Origin: Mytilus californianus
Taxonomy: Eukaryota > Mollusca > Bivalvia > Mytilida > Mytilidae
Assembly (NCBI RefSeq): GCF_021869535.1
Contig: NW_026262690.1
Location: 94,083,995-94,147,994, forward strand
DNA length: 64,000 nt
Reading direction: 5' to 3'
Shown: positions 45,278 through 56,670 of the stretch, piece after piece
Numbering within the stretch: position 1 is the stretch's first letter
How the letters are laid out: every line of letters starts with the position of its first letter
Made by a program: the position numbers and the translations under genes
Notes under the pieces: model-generated
The model's input: the letters and a program-made list of their open reading frames with translations, nothing else
Told to the model about the DNA's origin: nothing
The model's database searches: none

Positions 45278-47018
45278 ATGGCTAGCAAATATGCAAACTG
45301 TCAATTTTGTGAAGAATCAGCTGGTGTGAAATGGCATTGCCAGTCATGTAGTCTAAATCTTTGTGATGTGTGCAAATACAAAAATTCATACAAAGAGTGA
45401 AAAATTATCTGAACACAAGGTCGATCTTTTAAAAGATGGAGAAAGTATTAAGGAGTTGGAAAATCTACGAAAAGTGGACTTGAAAGAGATTTTATGCTTG
45501 AAGCATGTGGATCAGAAATGTGTAACATACTGTCTAAGTTGCGATAAATCTTTGTGTTCCTCTTGCTTAATCCGACCATTTCAGTATGAGGAACTTAACA
45601 AAGTGTACGAAGAAAAATATTTTCTACTGAAAGGTTTAAAAAGTAAAATTGACGAATGTTATCCTTTCTTTGAGGAGAAAGCGGCTGATTTTCGGAAAAG
45701 GGATGATGATGAGGTTGAAAAACAAAACGAAATTAAAGAGAAAATTTTCAATAGGAAAAATGGAGTAAAGGAAGCAGTAACAAAGGAAGCGTTAGCCTTA
45801 GTAGAAGTTATGAAAGGTATATGGGATACCGACAATAATCCAGTAAAAACAGAATGTGAACGACTTTGTCAAATAGAACAAGATTTAAAGGACCGAAAAC
45901 ATGTACTTGACGAAGTCACACAAACTCAAGAGCCAACTTTAGTTTTCTCAACTGCAGAAAACATCAGTAGAGCTATACCAGAGGAATCAGTTTTGGAAGT
46001 AAAACCTCCAGAACTGTATTATATTGAGCCAATAGATGTTAATATGGAAAAGGTATTGGGATCAATAATCAATAAACCTAAAGTTGTTTTGATTAAGACG
46101 TTTGAAGTTAATTTTCCCGAGATTAGTGGTTTAGTGTCTCTAAATGATGACATATGTGTTATGTATAATGAAAGTTCTCGTAAAATAAGTATTTCACCAT
46201 ATCTGATTTAAAGTTTGTAACTACTAAAAATGACATAGTAGATGAACTCAGAAAGGACAGACATAGATCTATCAAGATTTTCGGATATAACAAACTATAA
46301 TGAAGAAGTTTTAATATCCGATGACACATTTCAAATGAAACGCCTTAGAAATAATGGAACTTTTAAGAATATATCACTGTCGTTTACAAATGATAAACTG
46401 ATGTTTTATGGTATTCATGCTACAAATGATAATGAGATTATTGTCGGTTTTACTAATAGCGAGAGAAATTCTACTGGATTTCTTGAACTAAGAGATATCA
46501 ATTATGCAAGCAAGATTAGACGCGTTGAATGTGATACCGACAGTGACAAAAAGTTATTTACTCTTCCGAAAAAGATAACTACAGACATCAACGGAGATAT
46601 TTATGTGAAAGATCAGTTAGACTATTCTACTAGAGTAGTATCGATTGGAAAATGGGGACAATCGAAATGGACATACAGTGGCCATCAAAGCCTTAATCCA
46701 GTATCAGCAGCAGCAAAAGAAAAAGGAGAAAGAAACGATAATGGAGAAGACGACGATGATGAAGAAGCCGAAGTTGAAATAGAAGATTTTTATCCCGGTG
46801 ACATTGTTACAACATCATCAGGTCTGGTTCTGGTGTCTGAGGAAACCACAAACGCAATTCATGTCCTTTCTAAGGATGGGCAGTTTATCTGTAATTGTTT
46901 ATCAGATAGTGGAATTATTTCGCCTGTTAGTATATGTTTTAACAAAAAGGGACAGTTAATGATTGGTTGTTCAGATTCTCGTAAAACAAAGTTACATATT
47001 GTGAAATTCATAGAATGA
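45278..47018 (+). pseudogene. RING-less TRIM-like gene with three frameshifts
   Basis: ATG 45278 starts MASKYANCQFCEESAG (B-box 1). One extra A near 45374 (TGCAAATAC against TGCAATAC) shifts the frame inside B-box 1. The next frame carries B-box 2 (CLSCDKSLCSSCLIRPF) and the coiled coil with MKGIWDTDNN. One base is lost near 46182, giving a stop at 46209. One base gained near 46240 restores the frame for the propeller to TGA 47016-47018, with AATAAA at 47068. A unique acidic insert (residues from 46700-46788, rich in E and D with GEDDDDEEAE) lies between two blades. With so little other damage, sequencing error in A runs or very recent loss are both possible. Confidence 0.8.
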
Positions 47019-47254
47019 GACTTCAGAAAGGAATGCTTGATGTTCAAACATCAAGGTTTTGCGATTTAATAAATATTTATAGAGAATATCTTCCAAAGAA
47101 ATGTTTATTTTAATTCCGAACGTCGTTCAAAATAAAATTGATTTTACAAATGCCATTGTGACGTTCAAGCACACGGTACTTATCTTTTGCTAAAATAGGC
47201 TACAAAAAAAAAGTATTAGCAAAAAAACAAACACCAAGCTATATCAACCAACGG

Positions 47255-47375
47255 AACAAATTGAAAGCAAGAACTGACATATTCCTGACTTTGTATAGGC
47301 TTTTTAAGAACAATATGATGGTTTAAACCTGGTTTTATAGTTAGCTTAAACTCCCACTTGTATGACAGTTGTTTA
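47255..47375 (+). repeat. Copy of dispersed repeat R2
   Basis: GGAACAAATTGAAAGCAAGA, ACTGACATATTCCTGACTTT, ACCTGGTTTTATAGTTAGCT and CCCACTTGTATGACAGTTG match R2. It lies downstream of a TRIM copy, as do the copies at 17022 and 19095. Confidence 0.7.
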
Positions 47376-47606
47376 TAGTTTCGTTATATTGAAAAAATGG
47401 TTGAGGAACCCAAACAGACATAATTGGTTAACGTTTCAAACAAACATACATTTGAATCTGGCAAAGACGTATACAAAAAACGGGTTTGTAGTTGATAGTT
47501 TATACAGTATAGTAAAATATAATGACATATGCACTTTTCCGATAAAGTACCAAATAAGTAAAATGTATAAGAGTATATAAAATGAAAACAACACTATAAA
47601 AACCTC

Positions 47607-47652
47607 AAGCGTTCGATTCGAACCTCTGGATTCATCCGCATCATGAACGCCC
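47607..47652 (-). ncRNA. Hammerhead-like relic
   Basis: On the minus strand GGGCGTTC, ATGATGC, GGATGAATCC, AGAGGTTCGA and ATCGAACGC are recognisable as a decayed relative of the relic at 15785. The GAAA core is lost. Confidence 0.3.
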
Positions 47653-48357
47653 AAAGCCAAAAACCCGAAAACTGGATGAAGAAAAACCGGGCCACGTCAT
47701 GAGCCATACGACCAAAAGGAACATAATAGTACAAAGATTAACAAGGGGAAAACTATAAAGTAAATCAAATGATACACAACGTCAGCACAAAGCGAAAGTG
47801 GGTCGTAATTTAAGAACATTACTTGACAGACTCGACATAGTATTGTTGCAAAGGGTCAGCATTAATTTAACTAACTAATGTGAAATTCGTTTCAAAACAC
47901 TAAAATTTCCCAATACGTAAATCAAAATATAAAAATTCCTCAACCTAAAAAACATTAAAAGAGGACAAAAACAAAAAACAACTATAATACAGAGAGATGT
48001 GCGCACATCTGATCAACAAAAACAAATCCTTACGTTGGAGATTCTACGCGGTTATCTGGAAAGGTAAGCATAGTTTACATAAAATAATTTATAGCCCGAT
48101 TGCTTTCTAAGTTGAATTCAGCAATTTCAAGCATTCAAAACTATTTTATTTTAAGTTCAAATAAACTGAAGACATTTCATTTCAAAACTTTATCCGGACT
48201 TGTGCTGAAAAATTCAACATACCTTTAATTGTTTTTAGAGCGCATTGGTTTCTGAAGTTTGTTAGTACAAAAAAACAAGTACTCCTAATCTGAACAACAG
48301 GGCAAATATGTCCTCATATTTTAATTTCATATGCTATTAATTTATTATTCAACAGAA

Positions 48358-49010
48358 AAGAGGGACGAAAGATACCAGAGGGACAGTCAAACTCACAAAT
48401 CGAAAACAAACTGACAACGCAATGGCCAAAAATAAAAAGACAAACAGACAAATAATAGTACAGATGACACAACATAGAAAACTAAAGACTAAGCAACACG
48501 AATCCCACCAAAAACTGGGGGTGATCTCAGGTGCTCCGGAAGGGTAAGCAGATCCTGCTCCACATGTGGCACCCGTCGTGTTGCTTATGTTATTACCAAT
48601 CCGGTAAATAGTCTAATTCGGTAGGTCACATTCGTGAAAAGGGAAGGGTATTGTAGTTACGACATAAGGAACATATCCGATATCATCTGTGAAACGGTTA
48701 TTCCATAACGGTCAACCAACTGGTGATGGCGTCCGTAAAATTTACGAAGGAATGATTTCAACTTCACCATTTGGAACTCTTGGTTTAATAGCTTCCTTGT
48801 GAGCAGCAATCCTCTATCAAGGAAATCATGATAGGAAATACAAGCCCGGGAATATCGTTTAATTGGGAGATATATACTCCGTATGAAGACGCTGCTGAAA
48901 TGTTGCTACATAGAAATGGAAAGTTCACAATTGGGAAGCTGAAATCATCTCTTTCGTCGTAAAGTTTTGTTTTCAACCGACCCTCATTGTCAATTTCTAG
49001 ATGTAAGACA
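48358..49010 (-). mobile_element. Penelope-like element, family 2: RT C-terminus and complete tail
   Basis: The minus-strand RT part (48976 to about 48650) reads KTKLYDERDDFSFPIVNFPF, then LCSNISAASSYGVYISQL, then after frame changes the YGRHHQLVDRYG-like region. It is followed by the untranslated tail: TAACATAAGCAACACGACGG, GTGCCACATGTGGAGCAGGA, CTTCCGGAGCACCTGAGATC, GACAACGC complement and TTTCGTCCCTCTTTT at the end (48358). This is the best copy for defining the family 2 tail, pieces of which lie at 20190, 30330, 41295, 55240 and 58878. It is truncated at its 5' end. Confidence 0.7.
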
Positions 49011-51649
49011 AGATATGAGGCAGACTTAAAATTAAAACAGAAACTGTCAACAAGGATTCTACAGTAACTTCAAGTTCTTTAGCTTTCATTTGATATCAAA
49101 ATTAACCAAATACTTTAAAGGGGCATTAGCTGTTAAATTCATGTTCATCAATTCGACTCAAATTCTCACATTTGATTTATAACAAACTAAAATAAACAAG
49201 TAACAATTCATGGACTCGCTAATATATATCAGTATTTCGTGTGTTTTTTAGTCCTGTCGCCATCAAAATAACCATCGAGATGACATACGAAGACTGCCGA
49301 CGGTCATATAAACCGATACAAACATGGATATAAACATAAATAGATAGCGAACATGTGCAATTGGATTTGTCTATGTCTGATTTCATGTTATTGGTTCAAA
49401 ATGTATGTAATTATCGTTTTTACCTGTAAAAGAATGATTGTTTGTGGATAGAATCAGTCAACTTCACTTTCAATGTTGCCATTATTTTCCTTTTAATAGC
49501 TGAACACGCTTAGTACATGCGTAACCAATCTCTAGCTAAGGGGTTAAATTGAAGGTCACATGACAAATTTGGGCCAAATAGACATCTTATAATGAAACAT
49601 TATCTAATAATTCCGCTTTTATTGTTACGTGAAATAAACACAATCGCACTTTAATTTTTTGTCTAAATCGTAGCTAATGTCCCTTTGATTATTGACAAAC
49701 TTACAGCTATGTGTGGAACTATTTTGTTTTATTAAATATGTACTAATTTCTTGTGATCTTTCTAGTTGGAGCGGACTTCTTTTTTCTCTTTTATCTTTTT
49801 TTACCTTTTTTCAGTTGGTTCTGTTCAAAGGCAAAGAACTTTTGTCAGAAATCCATGTATGCTGACTCTTCTTAGCCTCAATTACCCTATTGACGCCCCT
49901 GTCGATTTCCGTATGTTTTATTTTCTTAACTTGATTTGTATGTTGTAAATTTATTTCCGAGATTTGAACATCGGCTAACTAATATTGTAACTAATCAACC
50001 AAGAATTTGTGACTTACTTCATAACAAATATTTTTTACATTTTTTTGTAGTGGCAACATTACTTTTCTAGATAATGCATTGCAAGAGTAAATTTTTGTTT
50101 TGTTTTATAAATTGTTTTATAAATATTTAGATGCGACAATTGATAATCAAACAAATATTTAGATATTCACAAGAAACATTTGAATCATGTAAATTTGGAC
50201 AAAACATCTATTTTACAACAAAAAAAAGACATGATAGTCAACACAATATAAGATTACAAAAGAAATAATTTATAAGAATATTTCAACAAAACATGTAAAA
50301 TTCAACAAAAACCTTAGATATTCCTATTCAAAACTGTCACTTAAGAGTCATAAATTGTCGAAATACGCATCTGGTGCAGTAAAATTGGTGCCGTTACTGT
50401 TATCAGATATATCGAAACAAAAACACGAGAAGGACAACAAAATATTAAGATTTCAAGCAAAACACAAGAAGGTCTACGAATAACAGATTTACACAAAATA
50501 AACAGCAAAATATTCTCGTTACAGATTGGCAATCCTTTAGAAACAGTTCAATACAAATTATCTGTCAGCATCGGAATAATAATCGCAAACAGGAACTCAG
50601 AAAAGTTTACGAAGCAAAGAATTTTGTGTTTTATCATTTGTGAGAGATGTAACCAGACATTTTACTGTAAAAAAGTAAGCAATCACTGGCAGATTATCCC
50701 AAAAATTGCTCCAGATCATAACAGAAATTTGCAAATTGTGATGCAATTAGCGGGACCTTTTTATATAAAAAGAAATTAACATTATTTAAATAAATCATGT
50801 ATTAACTTGTCCTTACAAAAAACGGTACCTTTATCTAATTATTCAATATTTGAAAATTTTAATTCATAAGCTGAGCTTCTTTTACGTAGTAAGCGAAAGA
50901 GTATATAGGTGAACCCTTTTTCTTCTTATTTTTTTCAAAATTTTCAAAAGAATGATTTTCACATATTTGAAAAACAATTATTTGCTTATTCTTTGAATCC
51001 CATAAAATGGCTTTTTTTTTAGTTTGAAATATGTTACTTGAAAATAGCTAAATGTCCTATTTTTAATCAACACGATATTAGCGGCATTCTGTCAAATTTA
51101 GAAAAAAAATTGTAAAATTGTCTTCAAATAAAAGCGTGTGGGAAGCAAGAAGGTGAACTGTGGTTTATTTTTATCAATAGTTCCGCTTAAGTCGACGTTA
51201 GGGGCCGTCTTGACCTTGTTGTAGGGTATGAATGATTCGTTCATTGTTGAAGACCCTACATCAACTGTCAAGATGAAGAACAGGAATAAAAGCCCTGTTC
51301 ATTGATAATTTTTTATGTTTTCTATGTATTGTGTGCGATTTTGTCCCATGTACATTTTTTCCATATCCTTTCATTTTCTACCCAGTAACATATGTAAATC
51401 CATAACAGACAAAAGAAAATTCTGAAATATTGACCATCGAGGCGAGGGGTAAAAAGTACTACCACGCTTAATAATAATCTTTAATCCGATAATGATCTGT
51501 CAATGATATTTTTAAACGTAACGCACTAATTGCAAGGGGACGATCACAAAATTCAAGTTTTTTTTATTTATTACAATGGCAGTATCTCTATTATTTGTTA
51601 ATTACTTTCATGCTTATATTGACTTCAATCGAGTCAGTGAAGAAAAACA
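49011..51649. other. Intergenic, one dispersed repeat but no gene
   Basis: From 50080 to 50640 there is AT-rich sequence with AACATCTATTTTACAACAAA and AAACATTTGAATCATG blocks that resembles 59190-59530 in the same orientation. Otherwise only chance frames are present. Confidence 0.4.
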
Positions 51650-51685
51650 ATAGATTTTCGATAAGACACATTAAAAGTTTAAATC
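51650..51685 (+). promoter_or_regulatory. Conserved upstream motif of the TRIM-like genes (copy 5)
   Basis: ATAGATTTTCGATAAGACAC then ATTAAAAGTTTAAAT lies 139 bases before the ATG at 51789. The G of the possible splice donor is lost. Confidence 0.4.
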
Positions 51686-51980
51686 ATAGAACAAAGAAAT
51701 ACACTGAATTTTTTCAGCTTATTTTTGGTTTAACAAAATTTATGCTGATCGAAAACTAACCTGAAGATAATGGGATGAACATTTGAAAATGACTAGCACA
51801 TATACAAACTGTGAATTTTGTGTAAAACCAGATGATGTAAAATTGCTCTGCCAGTCGTGCGATCTTAATCTTTGTGAAATATATAATACAAAAATTCATA
51901 CAAAAATTAATAATTATCACAATGTTGTTCTTTTACAACAGGACAATAGTATTGAGGATTTGGAAAATCGAAAAAAAGTT

Positions 51981-53252
51981 ACAATTTATGACTAAAATCA
52001 GCAAAGACCCATCAAAACAACATCTGATACAAAAATTTAATAACACTTTAAGATATTTGGATGATATATTGGATCTCAATAATGACGACTTCAGTATGTA
52101 CACTAAAGAGATTGATCCTGCTGAACTGACTTTAAATAAAGCTAATACAAACAATGAGCACTGCCCTTTCCTGGATCTTGATATCTATATCTTTAACGGG
52201 AAGCTTAATACCAAAATTTATGATAAAAGAGATGATTTTTCATTTCCTATTGTTAATTATCCATTTTTAGATGGTGACGTTCTCTTGTCACCATCTTATG
52301 GTGTTTATATATATCAACTTGTTCGATTCGCTCGTTTATGTAACAACGTTTTATCATCGGTACAAGGACATCATTCGTAAATATAAATCAACATGCAGAC
52401 ATCTTATACGTTCAGGTATTTCACATCCAATCTTTTATGGTAATATTCTATATACGCACAAAAATGTGGACATTCACCTCAAAAGCTAACCAAACCTTTA
52501 AACAGACTTATTCAGAAGGGATATAGTTACGATACTGTTGTCATGTCATTAAAGATGGCATATTTTGGTATTAATATTGATTCACTTATAGGGTCTTTGC
52601 ATCGGAAATAAACACATTTATTCTTAAAGTAGTTGTTGGCATGATACGGGTTATGTTCTATTCATATATTTTATGATGGTATCATACTAAACCCCTAACG
52701 GGAGGGATTGTGCTTGATTTACATATGATGAATACATAATCTTTCAATCAGTTTAATTGAGGTCTGGAGCTGGCATGTCAGTAACTGCTAGTAGTCCTTT
52801 GTTAATTTATGTATCATTGTCATTTTGCTTAGTTTCTTTTGTTACCTATTCTGACATCGGACTCGGACTTCTTTTAAACTGAGTTTTACTGTGCGTATTG
52901 CTGTGTGTCAGTTTTATCTACATTGGCTAGAGGTATAGGGGAGGGTTGAGATCTCACAAAACATGTTTAACCCCGCAGCATTTTTGCGCCTGTCCCAAGT
53001 CAGGAGCCTCTGGCCTTTGTAAGTCTTGTATGTTTTTTTAATTTTAATTCATTTATATGTTTTGGAGTTTAGTGTGACGTTCATTTTCATTGAACTAGTA
53101 CACATTTTTGTTTAGGGGCATGCTGTAGCCCGCCTCCGGGTGCGGGATTTTCTCGCTGTGTTAAAGACCAATTGGTGGCCTTCGGCTGTTTTCTGCTCTT
53201 TGGTCGGGTTGTTATCTGTTTAACACATTCCCCATTTCCATTCTCAATTTTA
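51981..53252 (+). mobile_element. Penelope-like element, family 1, 5'-truncated insertion
   Basis: It opens within the RT frame at MTKISKDPSKQHL, followed by RYLDDILDLNN, CPFLDLDIYI, KIYDKRDDFSFPIVNYPF, LDGDVLLSPSYGVYIYQL and FARLCNNV. About 45 codons are then deleted, joining NNV to YHRYKDIIRKY. The protein ends near SLHRK (TAA about 52610). The 3' region follows with GTCCCAAGTCAGGAGCCTCT, GCCTCCGGGTGCGGGATTTT and the terminus CCATTTCCATTCTCAATTTT. The 5' truncation is typical of target-primed insertion. CAATTTA at the left and CAATTTTA at the right may include a target duplication. Confidence 0.75.
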
Positions 53253-54534
53253 TTGAAGAAGATTGCATGTTCAAAAACATTTTGATAAGACATGTGTATC
53301 CATCTGTCTAAATTGCGATAAATCTTTATGCTCGTCTTGTGTAGTCAGACCATTTCAGTATGAGGAACTGAACAAAGTTTATGAAGATAAGTATCTTTTA
53401 CTCAAATTTTAAAAAGTAAAATTGACGAATGTTACCCATTCTTTGAAGATAAAGCAGCCCAATTTAGAAAAATGGATGATTGTGGGGTAATGAAACACAG
53501 CGAAATCAAAATAGAAGTAAAAGGTGCAATAACAAAGAAAGCATTAAATCTTGTAGAAGTTATAGAAGGTATATGGGACCCGGAAAATAACTCTGTAGTA
53601 TCAGAACGCAAAAGACTTTCTCTGATAGAACATGAATTATTAACAAGAAAAATTACGCTTGACGAAGTGTTAGAAACACAGGATCCAGCTTCAGTTTTCT
53701 GAACTGTGGAAAAAAAAGCAGAGAGATACTAGAGTAATCAGCGTTAGAAATTAAACCTCCAGAACTGATTTTCATTTAGCCAAAAGAGATTTTTATGAAA
53801 GAAATCATGGGATCCATAATCAAAATACCAAAAGTAATTTCTATTCAGATATTTAAGGTAGATTTTCCCGATATGAATGGACTAGTGTCTCTAATTGATG
53901 ACATGTGTGTTATTTTCAACAGTAATTCTCGCAGATTTGTGTTTTTCAAAATATCAGGTTTCAAGTTTGTCACTACAAATGATATAATAGACGTAAGTTT
54001 AAACTATTCCGGTTATGCAAAGATTTTAGATATTACAAAATATAATGGAGATATCTTACTAACAGATGACAAATTTCAAATTAGACAGCTTAAAAGAAAC
54101 GGACAATTTGAAAACCTGTCACCGTCAATAACGAACGATAATTTCCAGTTTAATGGTATTCATGCAACAGACAATAACGAAATTATTCTAGATTTTACTA
54201 ACAACACGGGTTCTTTTGTTGGAATTCTTGAACTTACTGATATGAAATTTAACATGCAAGACACAAGCATTATGGGAGGCGTTGAGGGCAATAGTAAAGC
54301 ATTATTTACTCTTCCAAAAAAGATAACTAGAAACATTAATGGTGATATGTGTGTGATAGATCAGCTCATGGGTTCAGAAAAGGGAAAGTTATTGTAGTTA
54401 TTGGGAAATTGGGACAGCCTAAATTGATATACAGCGGTCATACAGACATAAATTCAGAAAATGAATTTTCTCCGAACGACCTTCTCACAACATCTTCGGG
54501 TCTTGTTCTTGTGGCTGAGGAAAAAAAACAAATG

Positions 54535-54613
54535 CAATTCATGTCCTGTCGAAGGATTGGGCAATTCATGTCCTGTCGAAGGATGGGTAATTCATGTCCT
54601 GTCGAAGGATGAG
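54535..54613 (+). repeat. Triplicated 26-27 base segment inside the TRIM pseudogene
   Basis: AATTCATGTCCTGTCGAAGG appears three times in a row (54536, 54563 and 54589). Paralogues have this IHVLSKDG-coding segment once. Confidence 0.9.
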
Positions 54614-55239
54614 CAATTCATCTGTGATTGTAATGCAGATACTGAAATAACTGAGCCAGTTAGATATGTTTTAATAAAAAAGGACAGTTAATGATCGGTT
54701 GAATGGATTCTGGAAAAACTAAGTTGCATATGACGAATTTTATTGAATGAGACTCTAGTAATGGACCGTTCATTTTATGCGTGTGTTATTGCCAATGAAA
54801 TTAAAACAGTGTAGCTTCATCAAATTAGAAAAAAATTCTGTCATCTACTTCTGTAGAATAAGTTATTATTTGTTTAATAATAAAATTACAACACATAGTA
54901 AACAATGACAAAAATTACATATGCGTAAATCGCAAAATAAGCACTCGTTGTGCGATTAAAAGATCTTAGGCAAAAACAAAAAAAAAGTAAATAAGTACGT
55001 ATTAAAAAAAGTAAATAAGTACGTAATATGATAAACTCATAAACATAAAGAACTGACGAACGATCAACGCTTTTACTACCCTATAAAATTCCAAAAAAAG
55101 CATTTAATAGATATTATTACCTTTTTAACGCAACAACCATAAAATAGGAGTTAAATTAAGTGTTTTTTCTGTTTTTTTTAAGGTTCTATATGAATTCTGT
55201 TTCATATAGAATGTGACCTAGAAAATTAGACTTATCACC

Positions 55240-55455
55240 GGGTTTGTACTAACATGAGCAACACGACCCTTCCGTAGCACTCAAGATCACTCCCAGTTTT
55301 TGGTGGGGTTCGCATTGCTCAGTCTTTAGTTTTCTATGTTGCGTTTTGTGTACTTTTGTTTGTTTGTCTTTTTCTTTTTAGCCATGGCGTTGTCAATTTG
55401 TATTTTAATGTGAGTTTGAATGTCCCTTCGGTATCATTCGCCTCTCTTTGAACAC
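55240..55455 (+). repeat. Family 2 element tail
   Basis: GGTTTGTACTAACATGAGCA, CTCCCAGTTTTTGGTGGGGT, AGCCATGGCGTTGTCAATTT and TTCGGTATCATTCGCCTCTC correspond to the tail at 48358-48640, with the GTGCCACATG part deleted. No RT precedes it. Confidence 0.75.
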
Positions 55456-55639
55456 GGAATTTGTATCTGCGTTTCCTATTTTTTTTTTTTTTTACAAATA
55501 TCTGTTTTATTAGACGATGAAGTCAATCTTTCAATTGAGCATGGGTAATAAAAGTGTAAAGTTTTCATCGAACTGCAAATTTGCACATATTGTGATAGAA
55601 GATTTTGGAGTAGATCTTAAGAATTTTTAAGAATCAACA

Positions 55640-55850
55640 TCTGATTGACACCACCGATTGAATATACATGATCTCAATATTTCTCAATGCCATCTTTTTC
55701 TGTGGAAAGAAAAGCGATAAGAACTTAAGAAAGATGTTTAGTTGGACATCTTGACGAACTACATCGTTCTTCATAAGGATTTCTGTGAAGTAATGGTATC
55801 CAGTATAAAGATGGGAAATGTTCATCTTCCTTTTTGTCGAGCCTGCGACT
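55640..55850 (-). pseudogene. RT fragment (finger region)
   Basis: On the minus strand FPSLYWIPLLHRNPYEERCS is the LPSLYWIPKLHKNPYK block, followed after one shift by CPTKHLS. It is a short isolated piece. On its left side (up to 55817) starts the tandem block described next. Confidence 0.65.
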
Positions 55851-56670
55851 TTTGTCGCAAAAGCGAGACATAGCGATCCTACATTCCGTCGGCGGCGGCG
55901 GCGGCGTCCACACATATTCACTCTGGTTAAAGTTTTTGAAATTTTAATAACTTTCTTAAACTATCCTGCATTTCAACCAAACTTGAACAGAAGCTTGTTT
56001 ATGATCATAAGATAGTATCCAGAAGTAAATTTTGTAAAAATAAATCCTGTTTATCCGTATTTTACTCATAAATGGACTTAGTTTTTCTGCCAGTTAACAT
56101 TACATTCACTCTGTGGTTAAAGTTTTTCAAATTTTAATAACTTTCTTAAACTATCCTAAATTTGTACCAAACTTGGACAGAAGCTTGTTTATAATCATAA
56201 GATAGTATCCAGAAGGAAATTTTGTAAAATAAAAATCCTGTTTATCCGTATTTTACTCATATAAGGACTTAGTTTTTCTGCCAGTTAACTTAACATTCAC
56301 TCTGTGGTTAAAGTTTTTCAAATTTTAATAACTTTCTTAAACTATCCTGGATTTGTACCACACTTGGACAGAAGCTTGTTTCTGATCAAAAGCTAGTATC
56401 TAGAAGGAAATTTTGTAAAAAAAAATTTCCTGTCTTTCCGTATATTACTTATAAATGGACTTAGTTTTATTCCAGTTAACATTACGTACAGTCTGCAGTT
56501 AAAGTTTTTAAAACATTTATTAGATTCATAAACTTTCTTGGATTTTTACAAAACTTGAACAGAACTTCTTACAATCAAAAGATGGTATTTAGAGGAAAAT
56601 TTTTAATATTTTTTCCCCATTTTTGTTGAGCCTGCGACTAACAGCAAAAGTAGGCGAGACACTAGGTTCC
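55847..56670 (+). repeat. Tandem array of ~189-base units between direct GAGCCTGCGACT ends
   Basis: Units begin at about 55914, 56103, 56292 and 56482 (TTCACTCTGTGGTTAAAGTT, ACTTTCTTAAACTATCCT, GACAGAAGCTTGTTTATAAT, GGACTTAGTTTTTCTGCCAG). The last is partial and most diverged. The array is bracketed by GTCGAGCCTGCGACTTTTGT (hairpin with GTCGC) and TTGAGCCTGCGACTAACAGC, both in the same orientation and both followed by CGAGACA. A GGC trinucleotide run lies at 55890-55907. No real coding frame is present. Confidence 0.75.

Larger units (their letters stand above)
51789..54750 (+). pseudogene. TRIM-like gene split by a retroelement
   Basis: The 5' part (51789-51980) encodes MTSTYTNCEFCVKP, a B-box 1 in which one Cys of LCDVC is changed (LCEIYN), and EDLENRKK. 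It stops at a family 1 RT element (51981-53252). The gene resumes with GAAGAAGATTGCATGTTCAA (LKEIxCSK), B-box 2 (AATCTTTATGCTCGTCTTGT) and coiled coil (53472-53702, ending in a stop after ASVF). The propeller follows (53795-54397, then shifted) to TGA 54748-54750. A 26-27 base segment of the propeller is triplicated at 54535-54613. Several further stops and shifts show that it is not functional. Confidence 0.85.

Noticed and set aside
55634-55921. 95-codon minus-strand frame with an arginine run
   Set aside because: The real content is an RT finger-region fragment in another frame. The arginines come from the GGC repeat.
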